From Cephalotus follicularis (Eukaryota; Streptophyta; Magnoliopsida; Oxalidales; Cephalotaceae): a stretch of 64,000 nucleotides of DNA. This document shows positions 25,427 through 36,984 of the stretch, one piece after another; the stretch's first letter is position 1, and each line of letters starts with the position of its first letter. Location: assembly GCA_001972305.1 (NCBI GenBank), contig BDDD01001816.1:124001-188000 (forward strand), read 5' to 3'. Position numbers and translations under genes: made by a program. The notes under the pieces are model-generated. The model did not search any database, was not told where the DNA came from, and saw only the letters and a program-made list of their open reading frames with translations.

Positions 25427-26010
25427 TTATTTAATGAGATTAAATATATATATATATAATGAGATTAATTATATTACAGAAAGAAAGAAATTTAGAAGGA
25501 AAGGGGTTCCTTTTAGACAACAGGGATGGTTGAATTAGGAGATTGTGTTTAAGTGGGATTAGTCTAGCAGCTAATATATAAACACATCTCCCTATTCACA
25601 ATTAAGACTTTTGCTCTATTTTTCAATACCCTAGCCACCTCTCTCATTCTCTCTCTCATACAATCAAGTGTTGATAACTTGTGAAGCAATTGTGTTGGAG
25701 ATTGAAGCTTGGTGTGGATACCTTGGAGGCTTTCTATGCTTGGAAGCTAGAGCCGTTCCAAACGTTCAACAAGTAGCTGTGCTTTTGAAAGCAAGAAGAC
25801 TCATTGGAAGAAGGAAGGAGCTGCTCCATTCATGTGAGTAATTCCGCATGCTCCTCCCTATTATTTTATATCTAACTATATATGTATGCTCAAAAGATCC
25901 TAGAAACGAACCATATGGTTTGATATTCATGAGATGATCACACAATATATGTATATTAGGGTTTTATGCATCTAGATATTTTATTGCTAAATAGCCATAA
26001 GGTTCCAACA
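24198..26010 (+). repeat. 5' LTR of element C (1.8 kb)
   Basis: Starts TGTTAGAGATG and ends GGTTCCAACA with a primer site two bases later. Two parts recur in the 3' copy: 24,650-25,130 matches 45,093-45,575, and about 25,425-25,925 matches 48,945-49,434. An AT microsatellite lies at 25,397-25,421. The CTAATATATAAACACATC segment near 25,570 contains a plausible TATA box for the element promoter. Confidence 0.9.
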
Positions 26011-26012
26011 AA

Positions 26013-26024
26013 TTGGTATCAGAG
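26013..26024 (+). other. Primer binding site of element C
   Basis: TTGGTATCAGAG two bases after the LTR end; iMet type, as in the Gypsy elements here. Confidence 0.92.
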
Positions 26025-26238
26025 AGGATTTGATGCATATATATAGTTAGAAACATGTTGTTGATGATATGTTTGAATTGTTTGGGTTAAATCCATGAGA
26101 AGAAAGCATGGGATGCAAAATTGCTATTACAAGAAGTCGTGAAAGCGTCGACGCTATCGAGAAAAATTAAGATAATAGTTTTCTAATTATAATTAATGAG
26201 ATTAATTATCCTTGATGAGATTAAGGTAAATTAGAATC

Positions 26239-26340
26239 TTAGAAGGATTGGAAGACTTCTCCTAGAAGGATTGGAAGACTTCTCCTAGAAGGAATAAGAG
26301 ACTTCTCCTAGAAGGAATAGGAGACTTCTCCTAGAAGAAA
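26239..26340 (+). repeat. 24-bp minisatellite in the C leader
   Basis: Four to five units of the type GAAGACTTCTCCTAGAAGGA with small changes; each has an internal GAAG...CTTC symmetry, so a unit can fold on itself. Confidence 0.92.
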
Positions 26341-26860
26341 AAGAGTTTTTCTATTTACCCAATCAACTATCTATATTTTTAGAAATATATCTATCAAGTT
26401 TATTTGTTGATTCAATGAGATTGAATATGCATGATGGTATGGCTATGAACTTGAGCTGGTTTGTCTTATTTAATTCTAGTGTTGAATGTATGGTTTTTAT
26501 TTTTCATATTTTCTGGTTGTAATAACTTTTGAGACTTGCATGTCTCACTTCTCTCTCTTAATTTGTATCTACAATTCTTCTTCACCTCATTGTAACTCCC
26601 CTTGATTTATTTCAAGGTTTATGTAGTTTATAGTTGGTTTATGTAATTGAAGAGCGAGCGTCGCAGTGGAAGCAAGTTGGAGGAGAGTGATGATATTACA
26701 AGACTCGTGCATGTATGGGAGCGAATGCATGATTGTAATAACATACCAAGGAATGAGATCAGCAGCTTGTTTGAGAATGAAACAAGTTGCAGTGGTAAAA
26801 CTCCATAACCTGCCATTAGAGTATAGTATGTATGTGATGCATGTCTAAATTCTGCTCTTG

Positions 26861-26903
26861 AGGTTCCAACGGCCTCCCCTTAGAGGTTCCAACGGCCTCT
26901 CCA
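26861..26903 (+). repeat. Doubled short repeat with GAGG...CCTC symmetry
   Basis: GAGGTTCCAACGGCCTC occurs twice, 23 bases apart. Confidence 0.85.
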
Positions 26904-26945
26904 TATTATGCCATTTTCCTGTAATTTGATTAATAAAGGTTTGGC

Positions 26946-26947
<2 letters not shown>

Positions 26948-27021
<74 letters not shown>
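26948..27021 (+). repeat. (AAT)n microsatellite
   Basis: About 24 uninterrupted AAT units. It makes a meaningless poly-Ile reading on the minus strand. Confidence 0.97.
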
Positions 27022-27024
<3 letters not shown>

Positions 27025-27114
27025 ATTTATATAAATATTCCTCAATTATACCATGATATCAAGTTATAGCGAAACGATCACAAGAGAGTGTTTGGTCGTT
27101 GCCTTCTGCCATTA

Positions 27115-27465
27115 CAACTTATATAGATGCTTCTGGACATTGTAAGTGTTTTGGCCCCCGTCAAGGCTTGCCTTTTCTTGGGACATCTATATGAGTTGAA
27201 CATGAGATGTACATACGAATGAATTGTGAAAGTGAATGTTTGACCCCATCAAGATTCACGTTCATTGATTCATTGTGTGTTGGATGGTAGGTTAAACTTG
27301 ACTAGAATACATATGACATTTTGGCCCCCGTCTAGGTCATGTGTAGACTAGAGGCAAAAGCGATGATCGGGAATCATGCTATTGTATTGTTTGCAAGAGT
27401 TTGCCTAACTACAAGATTCAGTATAGCGTTTTGGCCCCAATAAAGGTTATACTGAATATGTTGTA
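27115..27465 (+). other. Array of four stem-loops with a common loop in the C leader
   Basis: Four imperfect hairpins follow each other. HP1: CAACTTATATAGATG (27,115) pairs with CATCTATATGAGTTG (27,184) with one G-U pair. HP2: AATGAAT and GTGAAT (27,218, 27,232) pair with ATTCAC and ATTCATT (27,254, 27,268). HP3: CTAGAATACATATGAC (27,302) pairs with GTCATGTGTAGACTAG (27,336). HP4: TACAA and ATTCAGTATA (27,410, 27,416) pair with TATACTGAAT and TTGTA (27,448, 27,461). The stems are unrelated in sequence, yet the loops agree: TTTTGGCCCCCGTCAAGG, TTGACCCCATCAAG, TTTTGGCCCCCGTCTAGG, TTTTGGCCCCAATAAAGG. This is what selection on an RNA fold with a recognised loop would leave. A role in packaging or dimerisation (GGCC is self-complementary) is inference. 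Confidence 0.8.
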
Positions 27466-27678
27466 GGACAATGATCCCTACTCGAAAATAAGATCCATGA
27501 GACTTGGATTGTTGTTTCTCATCTCCCATAATATTTGAGGGTTATGGGATTCGCGTAAAACAGTGGGCGCCTGAGAGGAAAAACACCTAAAATATTAAAG
27601 ACCAAATCTTTATGGTTATAAACATTTAAATTGAATTTATCTGAATATTGACTTTATTTTATATCTGTAGAAATCACA

Positions 27679-28640
27679 ATGACAAACCCCTTTACTGTAA
27701 TTATTAAGAAGAATCAGTTGACAGGTCCAAATTATGTGGACTACCTCTGGAATGTCAAAACAGTTTTCAATTCCGAGGACATGGATTATGTCTTAGAGGC
27801 CCCTATGCCAGCACTGCCTGCTGAAGATGCCTCAACCAACGATCATGCCATTTATAAGAAATGGGTGGCTGATGAAAAGCAAGTCAGAAGCTACCTAATG
27901 GAATTGATGAGCAATGCCCTACAAGTCCAGCATGAATCATTGCTAGACTCTAGGGAAATTCTCCTACATCTTCGCCAGTTATATGGAGAGACTAGTAGGA
28001 ATGCTCGGTTCCAGCTCACTGCTGAGCTGTATGGCACAAACATGGCTGAAGGATGTTCAGTTAATGATCATGTACTGAAGATGATCAATGTCATAGAACG
28101 TCTTGCTGCTCTTGATATAATTCAGGACGCTGAATTAAGCACATATCTGATCCTTCAGTCGCTTCCACCTTCCTTCTCTGGTTTCATCACCAATTTTAAC
28201 ATGAATATGATAGTAGATACTTTTCCTGATCTTCTAAACGTGCTGAGGGAAGACAAAGTAAATATGAATAAGGGCAAGGTGCCAGTCATGATGGTAGGAT
28301 CATCCTGTAGGCCCAAGAGGAAAGGCAAGTCCAACCTTGAGAAGGGAAAGACTAAAATTTGGGCAATACCACCACGACCGGCATCTTTCAAACCAGCAAA
28401 ATCCAGACCATATAATCAGACAAACCAGCAAGCTGTTGTTGTGCCAGACACTATCACAAGAGTTGCACCTGTTGAGGAGTCTGCCTTAGAAGCTCCTGCA
28501 AAGGGACCGTTCTTCCACTGTGGGAAGCCAGAACATTGGAAAAGGAACAATGTGACATTCCTTCAATCAATTGGCAAACGTATGCCCTATTTGTCTTATA
28601 TAGAGGTGGATATCAATATTTCTGATTCATCTTCCTAGAT
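27679..28640 (+). pseudogene. Fossil gag of element C (Copia type)
   Basis: Opens with MTNPFTVIIKKNQLTGPNYV, the LxGxNY-type start of plant Copia gag, followed by a UBN2-like capsid region (LRQLYGETSRNARFQL, MAEGCSVNDHVLKMI, LILQSLPPSFSGFITNFNMN) and a basic linker. One zinc-knuckle-like segment (FHCGKPEHWKRN) lies near residue 275. It would form the particle and bind element RNA. The reading is open for about 320 residues, close to the family length; the element as a whole is broken. Confidence 0.88.
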
Positions 28641-29275
28641 TTTAGACAGCGGATGTGGTACTCACATATGTTCTAATTTACAGGCCCTCACGGATAGAAG
28701 AAACCTTGAGAAGGGTGAGGGAGATCTACGGCTTGTGGATGGTTCAATAGTTGAAGCCATAACCATAGGATCAGTGTATATTTTGTTACCTTCGAGCCAG
28801 AGTTTAGAACTCAAACTTTGTGTTTATTTGCCTCATATTTTCCTTAATATTATTTATATTCCAGCATTAGATGTTGAAGGTTTTCATAGTATTTTTAATG
28901 ACAAGTGTTGTTCTATTTTATTTAATAATATGATTTATGAAAAATGTTTCCTTCATGATGGATAATATATATTGAGTAAACGTGAGACTGTTTTCAATAT
29001 GCAAAAAGACAATAAAAGAAAGAGAGATGAAGTTAATCAATCCTACCTATGGCATTGCAGACTTGGTCATATAAGTGAGAAAAGAGTCCGCAGGTTGATC
29101 TCGGATGGATAATTTCATTTTGCAATGTATCAACTGCTTCCAACTTGTGAACCTTGTGTTAAAGGTAAAATAACCAAATCTCCCTTCACCAGGAAAGGGG
29201 AAAGGACCCTAGAACTGCGAGGTCTAGTACATACTGATGTATGTGGACCAATGATAGTTGATGCCCGAGGTGGAT
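28630..29275 (+). pseudogene. Fossil protease and start of integrase, element C
   Basis: The protease begins with ILDSGCGTHICSNLQAL, the Copia aspartic-protease motif region. The pre-integrase zinc-binding segment follows (WHCRLGHISEKRVRRL at about 29,050 and CEPCVKGKITKSPF at about 29,145), then LVHTDVCGPM, which opens the integrase core. The reading is then split by the insertion of solo LTR D. Broken, with a few breaks. Confidence 0.85.
29271..29275. repeat. Target site duplication of D, left copy
   Basis: TGGAT directly before D; the same bases follow it at 34,309-34,313. Confidence 0.93.
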
Positions 29276-29689
29276 TGTCACACCCCGTTTACAAAAAACG
29301 CAGCATTAAAGCGGTAAAGGCAATTAACATATAATACAGCTCATGCAAAACCGTGAAATTTAAAACTTTTCCAAGCATAGCAGTTGAGGAAGCATAAAAG
29401 AACATAAGCTGTCAACACGTAACGTGCGTCCCATACCGCACGCTACCCAAATACAGGTCATAAAAGTTAATCGCCCATAAAACGGAGCGTGAACAATACA
29501 ATATAAAATTTCTTCAGAAACAGAACCATAATAATGGAACATTATTCATCAATACATAGATTCAATTATTACAAAGATCCATAAACGTTTCTCAAAAGCA
29601 GAAACAACATAAACTCCAATTTGCTCCACGGGGCTCAACGGTAGCAAACCACTGCATCAACCTGAAATCAATCTAAAACTGTAGGGGGG

Positions 29690-29714
29690 TTAGCCTTTGT
29701 CCTCACTCGGCTAA
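29690..29714 (-). other. Conserved stem-loop in LTR D
   Basis: TTAGCC and GGCTAA enclose a 13-base loop, GAGTGAGGACAAA in transcript sense. The same loop occurs in LTRs X and Y at the same distance (about 400-415 bases) from the LTR end. Confidence 0.8.
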
Positions 29715-30269
29715 GTCATAACAGTAAATCGGGATCAACATAATGCATGTCATGATATGAATGCATAAATGATGTAGTGCAGTGGAGGCCCAGTTTATAC
29801 ATATATGAAAATACGTATATCAGTACAGTAAAATATCGGTGTTACATATATAAGAAATATATGTATACAGTAACAGTACAGTAGTAAGTAATGTCCGTAA
29901 AGGACCAGTAAACAGTACAGTACAGTATGTCCACATAGGACCACAACAGGCAGTTTGTCCACATAGGACCACAATAACAGTCAGGATGTCCACACAGGAC
30001 CACAACAGGCAGTTTTATCAACACAAGCAGTAAATATGTTCCCCAAAAGGAACCAGACAAACCAGTCGTCATGACCGTCGCCACCTCCTGGCCCCAACGT
30101 CACGCACTCTTACTCCATCCCCGTTTGCGAACGGTTTTGGGGCAAGTCCTCCGTAAGTTGTTTAGCATGGCGACTAAACCAACAACAGGTTACTAGCACA
30201 GCGGCTAAGTAATCAACAGGTTATTAGCACGATGGCCAATAATCAACAAGCACAAGCATTTCACAGTAC

Positions 30270-32085
30270 AAGTCAAGCAATTACATATAATTACTTGATC
30301 AAATATATTTGTTTAAAATATACTTTTCCGTTCACAAGTTGTAATAAGTTTTAAACTTAAAACAATGCATTTCTCTGTCTTTGGAAATACTTCCTCAGTC
30401 ATTTTGAAAATATATAAATTCTTAAGTCGACAAATATACATTTTCGCACAAAACATTTGGTTTCATAATCAAACCCTTAAAACAGTTCTCTGTCATTGGA
30501 AATACTTCATTTCGAAAATATATAAATTCAGGTTTTGACAAATATACATTTTCGTACCCAAATGATCATAACAATCATGCAAGCTTTTCAAAATGGTTTT
30601 AACACTTTTAGGAAAGCAACCATAATGCAAGTCACAGTAACAATGCAAACATATGCTCAGAATGCATCTAGGTTCGTTTCTAGAGTCGTTTCGGGTCTAA
30701 CGGTTCTCATTCGTGCGAAATTCTGCTGTCCAGGAGGAAAGACGTTGATGTCATTTCCAAAGGCGTCGATGTCTTTTCCAACATGCGTCGATGTCCGAGT
30801 CTCAGGGTCAACGCATTCCTCTGCAGAAGGCATCGATGTCCATTTCTTACGCGTCGATGCTCACGGTCTGGAACCTTTAAAACGACAGCGTATTTTAGAT
30901 GGCGTCGACGCATTAAGGTAAGAACCTTAGGCGTCGACGCATTAAGGTAAGAACCTTAGGCGTCGACGTCTTTGACGTCAAAATCTAGGTAGGTAGCCTA
31001 GGGCGTCGATGACTTTCCAAAGACGTCGATCCCTCTCAGTCAGTAACAAGGAAAGACTAAAAAGACGTCGATGTTTATCTAAAAGACGTCGATGTCTTTT
31101 CCAACAGTAGTCGTCTTCTACCTCACCACTCAACAAGCAGTAGCCTTAACAACCCATAATCATGCATAATAACAGGAAATCAAGGCAAGGAACTAACACG
31201 CAGATACTCAGAACATATCTAGCATCTCATGACATCAATCCAGTAACAAAATCAGCACAAGAATTAAGCATTTTATACATTCAAAACCATAAACCATGCA
31301 TGAATGTCAAACTCGAAATTACAGTATGGCTTTCCCCTACCTTTGATTCCCAATCAGGAATTGCAGTATCACTAGCACAATCGAACCGCAGGTTCAATTG
31401 CTGAACCTTTCCGATAACCGTGGAACCGAAGCCGGTTCTCGCCAATTGATAAATTCCTCGATGCCAAAACCAATTGCCACTCGCACACTGCACATACAAC
31501 ACATTTCTATTATGTTCGACACACAAAACATTTCCGCCGCCGAAACGCCGGTCGGATTTTGACCGACACAACCAGGCGACAAAACATACATCAACGGGTT
31601 CCACATTGAACGGTGAACACAGAACCGGTCATGACTCGTCGGGAATCGGCGCCGAACGCCGTGCCACAGCCGGCAGTGAGTTGTGACTCACTGAGTGAAC
31701 TCGTCGGACCTCCACAGGTCCGATCACCACCCAAAAACGCCACATATCCACTAGTTATACACATCCATGGCCGTGACTCGCCAAGACTCGACGCCAAACG
31801 CCGTGTCTCAGGCGACAGTGAGTCGACTCGCTGAGTCGACTCATTCAACTTATTCCGGCAATTTTCGGCCGAATCACGGCGCACCTAGTCCTCTACACCA
31901 AAACCCAGGCCACCCGCGACGCAAACGGCGTCGGGAAACGCCAGGATCTTGCGCGAACAGTGGTGGCCAGGAGAAGAGAAAAGAAGAAAAAGAGAAGAAG
32001 GGGGAGGAGGTTATCGTCGGTTGGAGGCCCTGGGTTGACCGGCGTGCTCTCCCGGTCCGGTAGCTGCCTCCGGCGTCCTCTCCCC
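30270..32085 (-). repeat. Tandem duplication inside D, copy 1
   Basis: Starts AAGTCAAGCAATTACATATA; the same start recurs at 32,086. The copies agree almost base for base over long stretches, with a few small insertions, for example one extra palindrome unit near 30,930 in this copy. Confidence 0.95.
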
Positions 32086-33893
32086 AAGTCAAGCAATTAC
32101 ATATAATTACTTGATCAAATATATTTGTTTAAAATATACTTTTCCGTTCACAAGTTGTAATAAGTTTTAAACTTAAAACAATGCATTTCTCTGTCTTTGG
32201 AAATACTTCCCCAGTCATTTTGAAAATATATAAATTCTTAAGTCGACAAATATACATTTTCGCACAAAACATTTGGTTTCATAATCAAATCCTTAAAACA
32301 GTTCTCTGTCATTGGAAATACTTCATTTCGAAAATATATAAATTCAGGTTTTGACAAATATACATTTTCGTACCCAAATGATCATAACAATCATTCAAGC
32401 TTTTCAAAATGGTTTTAACACTTTTAGGAAAGCAACCATAATGCAAGTCACAGTAACAATGCAAACATATGCTCAGAATGCATCTAGGTTCGTTTCTAGA
32501 GTCGTTTCGGGTCTAACGGTTCTCATTCGTGCGAAATTCTGCTGTCCAGGAGGAAAGACTTCGATGTCATTTCCAAAGGCATCGATGTCTTTTCCAACAT
32601 GCGTCGATGTCCGAGTCTCAGGGTCAACGCATTCCTCTGCAGAAGGCGTCGATGTTCATTTCTTACGCGTCGATGCTCACGGTCTGGAACCTTTAAAATG
32701 ACAGCGTATTTTAGATGGCGTCGACGCATTAAGGTAAGAACCTTAGGCCTCGACGTCTTCGACGCAAAATCCAGGTAGGTAGCCTAGGGCGTCGATGTCT
32801 TTCCAAAGACGTCGATCCCTCTCAGTCAGTAACAAGGAAAGACTAAAAAGACGTCGATGTTTATCTAAAAGACATCGATGTCTTTTCCAACAGTAGTCGT
32901 CTTCTACCTCATGACTCAACAAGCAGTAGCCTTAACAACCCATAATCATGCATAATAACAGGAAATCAAGGCAAGGAACTAACACGCAGATACTCAGAAC
33001 ATATCTAGCATCTCATGACATCAATCCAGTAACAAAATCAGTACAAGAATTATGCATTTTATACATTCAAAACCATAAACCATGCATGAATGTCAAACTC
33101 GAAATTACAGTATGGCTATCCCCTACCTTTGATTCCCAATCAGGAATCGCAGTATCACTAGCACAATCGAACCGCAGGTTCAAATGCCAAACCTTTTCGA
33201 TAACCGTGGAACCGAAGCCGGTTCTCGCCAATTGATCAATTCCTCGATGCCAAAACCAATTGCCACTTGCACACTGCTCATAAAACACATTTCCGTTATG
33301 TTCGACACACAAAACATTTCCGCGGCCGAAACGCCGGTCGGATTTTGACCGACACAACCAGGCGACAAAACATACATCAACGGGTTCCACATTGAACGGT
33401 GAACACAGAACCGGTCATGACTCGCCGGGAATCGGTGCCGAACGTCGTGCCACGGCCGGTAGTGAGTCATGACTCACTGAGTCAAGTCGTCGGACCTCCA
33501 CAGGTCCGATCACCACCCAAAAACGCCACATATCCACTCGTTATACACATCCAGGGCCGTGACTCACCAAGACTCGGTGCCAAACGCCGTGTCTCAGGCG
33601 ACAGTGAGAGTCGACTCGCTGAGTCAACTCATTCAACTTATTCCGGCCGTTTCCGGCCGAATCACGGCGCACCAGTTGTCGAAATGGGTATAGCTAGTCC
33701 TCTACACCAAAACCCAGGCCACCCGCGACGCAAACGGCGTCGGGAAACGCCAGGATCTTGCGCGAACAGTGGTGGCCAGGAGAAGAGAAAAGAAGAAAAA
33801 GAGAAGAAGGGGGAGGAGGTTACCGTCGGTTGGAGGCCCTGGGTTGACCGGCGTGCTCTTGCGGTCCGGTAGCTGCCTCCGGCGTCCTTTCCC
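32086..33893 (-). repeat. Tandem duplication inside D, copy 2
   Basis: Second copy of 30,270-32,085, with about 20 extra bases near 33,673. Unique LTR sequence continues from 33,894 to the LTR end. Confidence 0.95.
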
Positions 33894-34308
33894 GGTCTCT
33901 CTGCCGATCTCTCTCCCAATCTCTCTCGTCCCCTCTCCCAGATGCAGGCGCTTTGTGCGCCTGCGTTGTTTCATGTACGGGCGCGTGATGCGCCCGTGTG
34001 TGTGCCTCTCCCATTTATTCTTGCTTCCTCCTTAGCATTTTCTGGTAAAATACTAAGGTGCGGGTCCCGATTTTTCCGCAAATCGTGACATAAATTATCA
34101 TAACGACCACCAAAATAATCGCAATAATATTGCGAACATTTGGGCTTTATTGTCGCGCATTAAAAATAGACTTTATTAGCCGTCTTAGCTAACACGATTA
34201 CGGCTTAAATGCGTAATGCCTTTTTATTACTCCGGGCTCTATCGATTTTATCACGACTGTACACGTACCAATTTCAAAATAATTATTTATGAAATTCGGG
34301 GCGTTACA

Positions 34309-35837
34309 TGGATATTCCTACTTCATAATCTTTACGGATGATCATTCCCATTTTGGTTATTTGTACCTGATGCGGCACAAATCTGAAGCCTTTGTAAAGT
34401 CTAAAGAATTCAGACATGAAGTAGAGAAAAAGACTGGTAAAAGTCTGAAGATTCTTCGATGAAATCGAGGTGGTGAATATCTCTCCACCGAGTTTTTAAC
34501 TTATCTCAAACATAATGTGATTATCTCTCAGTGGACCCCTCCGGGAATACCACAGCATAATGGTTTGTTTGAAAGGAGGAATCACACTTTGCTAGACATG
34601 GTGCGTAGCATGATGAGTGATGCTGGACTTCCACTGTCTTTCTGGGGTTATGCTTTAGAGACTACTGTTCTCTGATTGAACAGGACTCCAACGAAATTTG
34701 CTCCCAAGACCCCATATGAGATATGGAATGGGAAGAAACCCAATCTTAGTTACCTAAGGATATGGGGCTGCCCTACATATGTTAAGCAGGCATCAGCAGA
34801 TAAATTGAAATATAGGTCTATAAAATGCAAACTTGTGGGATATCCTAAAGAAACACGACTATATTACTTCTATTATCCACCTGACAACAAAGTGTTTGTA
34901 GCCAGGCATGCTACTTTTCTTGAGAAAGACTTCCTGTTGGAAGATAGTAGTGGGAGTATGATAGAATTAGATGAACGATCTAAAGAACCACAAGTTGAGG
35001 GCCTATCTAACCATGTTCAAATTGATGTTCCTGAAATGTTGGCTACTACAGATACACAACCTCTGCGTAGAACTACCCGATTACCTAGGGAACCTGAGAG
35101 ATACTATGGTAGCTTTCTCATTGAAGGTACCTAAGAGGTAAATTTTATGAATGATGATCAAGTAAGCTACAAAGAAGCCATATGCGATATGGACTCAGAG
35201 AAATGGCTTAAAGCCATGAATTTTGAAATGGAATCCATGTACTCCAATCAAGTTTGTAATCTAGTGGATGCACCTGAAGGGGTTAAACCCTTAGGTTGCA
35301 AATGGATTTTCAAAAGGAAGCTTGGAGACGATGGAAAGGTGAAGACCTTCAAAGCTAGGCTGGTAGCCAAAGGTTAGAATCAAAGAGAAACTTTCTCTCT
35401 CGTAGCCATGCTTAAATCCATTCGGATTTTACTTGCTATAACTGCATATTTTGACGAAGAGATATAGCAAATGGATGTGAAAACTACTTTTCTTGATGGA
35501 AACATTGATGAAGACATTTATATGACTCAACCTGAGGGCTTCATATCCACCAGTAAGGACCAGAAAGTGTGCAAGCTTAAGAAGTCCATTTATGGGCTAA
35601 AGCAAGCTTTGAGAAGTCGGAACATCCGATTCGATGAGACAATCAAAGAGTTTGATTTCATTGAGAATCGAGATGAACCATGTGTGTATAAAAAGCTTAG
35701 TGGGAGCTCCATGACTTTCCTAGTCTTGTACGTTGATGACATACTCCTTATAGCAAATGATATGACCATGTTGTCAAACGTAAAGACTTGGTTATCTACA
35801 GTTTTCTCCATGAAATACTTGGGAGAAGCTTCCTATA
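34309..35837 (+). pseudogene. Fossil integrase and reverse transcriptase of element C
   Basis: Continues the Copia pol after D: integrase core (FTDDHSHFGYLYLM, WTPPGIPQHNG, ERRNHTLLDMVRSMM), the integrase C-terminal part (TPYEIWNGKKPNLSYLRIWG), then reverse transcriptase (EKWLKAMNFEMESMYSNQV, CKWIFKRKLG, MDVKTTFLDGNIDEDIYMTQ, KSIYGLKQA, LVLYVDDILLIAND). The reading is cut by the 5' LTR of element E inside the RT. Broken, with a handful of breaks. Confidence 0.9.
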
Positions 35838-35999
35838 TGTAACGCTCGGGAATTTGATTTCATGTATTATTGTAATCCTCAATGTACTTTTACCTTGAAT
35901 TAATAAAAGAGTGATTTTTTCTGGTTAATATCTTGAATATTAAGTTGACTTAGAGCATTTGGAAGTGTGATTCTAAGTATAATTGTGTGGATTTTTGGC

Positions 36000-36155
36000 C
36001 AGGACAGCGGGCTGGTGTGATATACCAGCCGACTGTTGCACTAAAGGGAGAGGCAGTCGACTGGTGTGAGGAACCAGCCGACTGGCCACTGTCGTGACAC
36101 TTGGCACAGACTGCCAGTCGAGGCAGTCGACTGCCAGGGATGGCAGTCGACTGGA
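36000..36155. repeat. CAGTCGACTG palindrome cluster 1 in LTR E
   Basis: About seven exact or near copies (GCAGTCGACTGG, CCAGCCGACTG and similar) in 155 bases. Confidence 0.88.
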
Positions 36156-36984
36156 TCGTGCCCTGTTTTATCTGCATGTTACGAGATCACATGCAGCCCT
36201 TGATAAGACCACTTGCAGGCGCCTTCTGATCATCAAGAGGATGTGTTGATCATGCACACCACACCAGAACCTGCAGGAACAGAGGAAAGAAAAGAAATGA
36301 CAAGTGTGAGTGTGTGCATGTGGTTGTAAGAGAGGGAGGGGGGCTTTTAATGCCATGCAAATGAATTTGAGGAGGAAAGCTGCATAAATGTTCTCTGCCT
36401 TCATCTCTGTCACTCTACAATCTGCTAAGAATATACCAGAGATTTTGAGAGTGAAAACAGTGAGAATTTGTGTGAGAAATAGTGAGAAGGTGTGACATTC
36501 ACCATTGTTAAAGCTTGGAGCTTGGATTGGAGTTGCTGAGCTATTCTTGGAGCTTCTGGGAGGCTCATATTTTCTTGAAAAGGACATAAAGAGGTGGACC
36601 TCCGATTTCTAACTTGAAATCAAAGGTAGGGGTAGTTGTAGAAAGTTTTATGCATGCACTTTGAGTTTAAGTGGAATGAGGTTATAAATGAATGGTATTG
36701 TTGTTTTGGCAGTAGATTCCAGTAGTGTTGATGTTATGATTATTGTGGATAGATAATCTAACATGCTTACTGAAATTTTGAATGGAGAATTGAAATGGAT
36801 TTTCATGCAATGCCATATTTGGGTTGTCCTTTGATTTATGATAAAAACAGAGAATGATGCATGAATTAAGTTGTGTTTAGGACAATGTATGTTTATTGGT
36901 GCTATTCTGATAATTGAATGCTTGTGGACAAGTTCTAATTGGGTATAGAATGGATTTAGCAGTGAATTATTGCCACTGTCCAGC

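Larger units (their letters stand above)
26025..27678 (+). other. Long non-coding leader of element C
   Basis: About 1.65 kb between primer site and gag start without a convincing reading frame. It holds a 24-bp minisatellite (26,239-26,340), a doubled GAGGTTCCAACGGCCTC unit (26,861-26,903), an AAT microsatellite (26,948-27,021) and the four-hairpin array (27,115-27,465). Just before gag, CCCATAA and TTATGGG at about 27,526-27,549 could form another stem. Known retroelement leaders carry dimerisation, packaging and translation signals. Confidence 0.75.
29276..34308 (-). mobile_element. Element D: solo LTR with a large internal tandem duplication
   Basis: Starts TGTCACACCCCG and ends GGGGCGTTACA, the same ends and orientation as LTR Y, whose polypurine tract shows minus strand. 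It contains no primer site, gag or pol, and has a perfect TGGAT duplication on both sides, so it is a solo LTR inside the integrase of C. Its length of 5.0 kb comes from a tandem duplication of about 1.8 kb (30,270-32,085 and 32,086-33,893); without it the LTR would be about 3.2 kb. It holds two sets of GCGTCGATG palindromes and the stem-loop at 29,690-29,714. Related to the LTRs of E, X and Y. Confidence 0.9.

Noticed and set aside
26239-26340. CRISPR-like short repeats
   Set aside because: No unique spacers; it is a continuous 24-bp minisatellite in a plant element.
26845-27045. Poly-isoleucine reading on the minus strand
   Set aside because: It is the AAT microsatellite.
33399-33974. Readings of up to 157 residues on both strands in D
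   Set aside because: They come from the GC-rich LTR end and are duplicated only because the segment itself is duplicated (compare 31,613-32,092).
29276-34308. A full element with two LTRs (because the 1.8-kb segment appears twice)
   Set aside because: The repeated parts are directly adjacent and internal to one pair of TG...CA ends, with no primer site or coding between them. A tandem duplication in a solo LTR explains it better.
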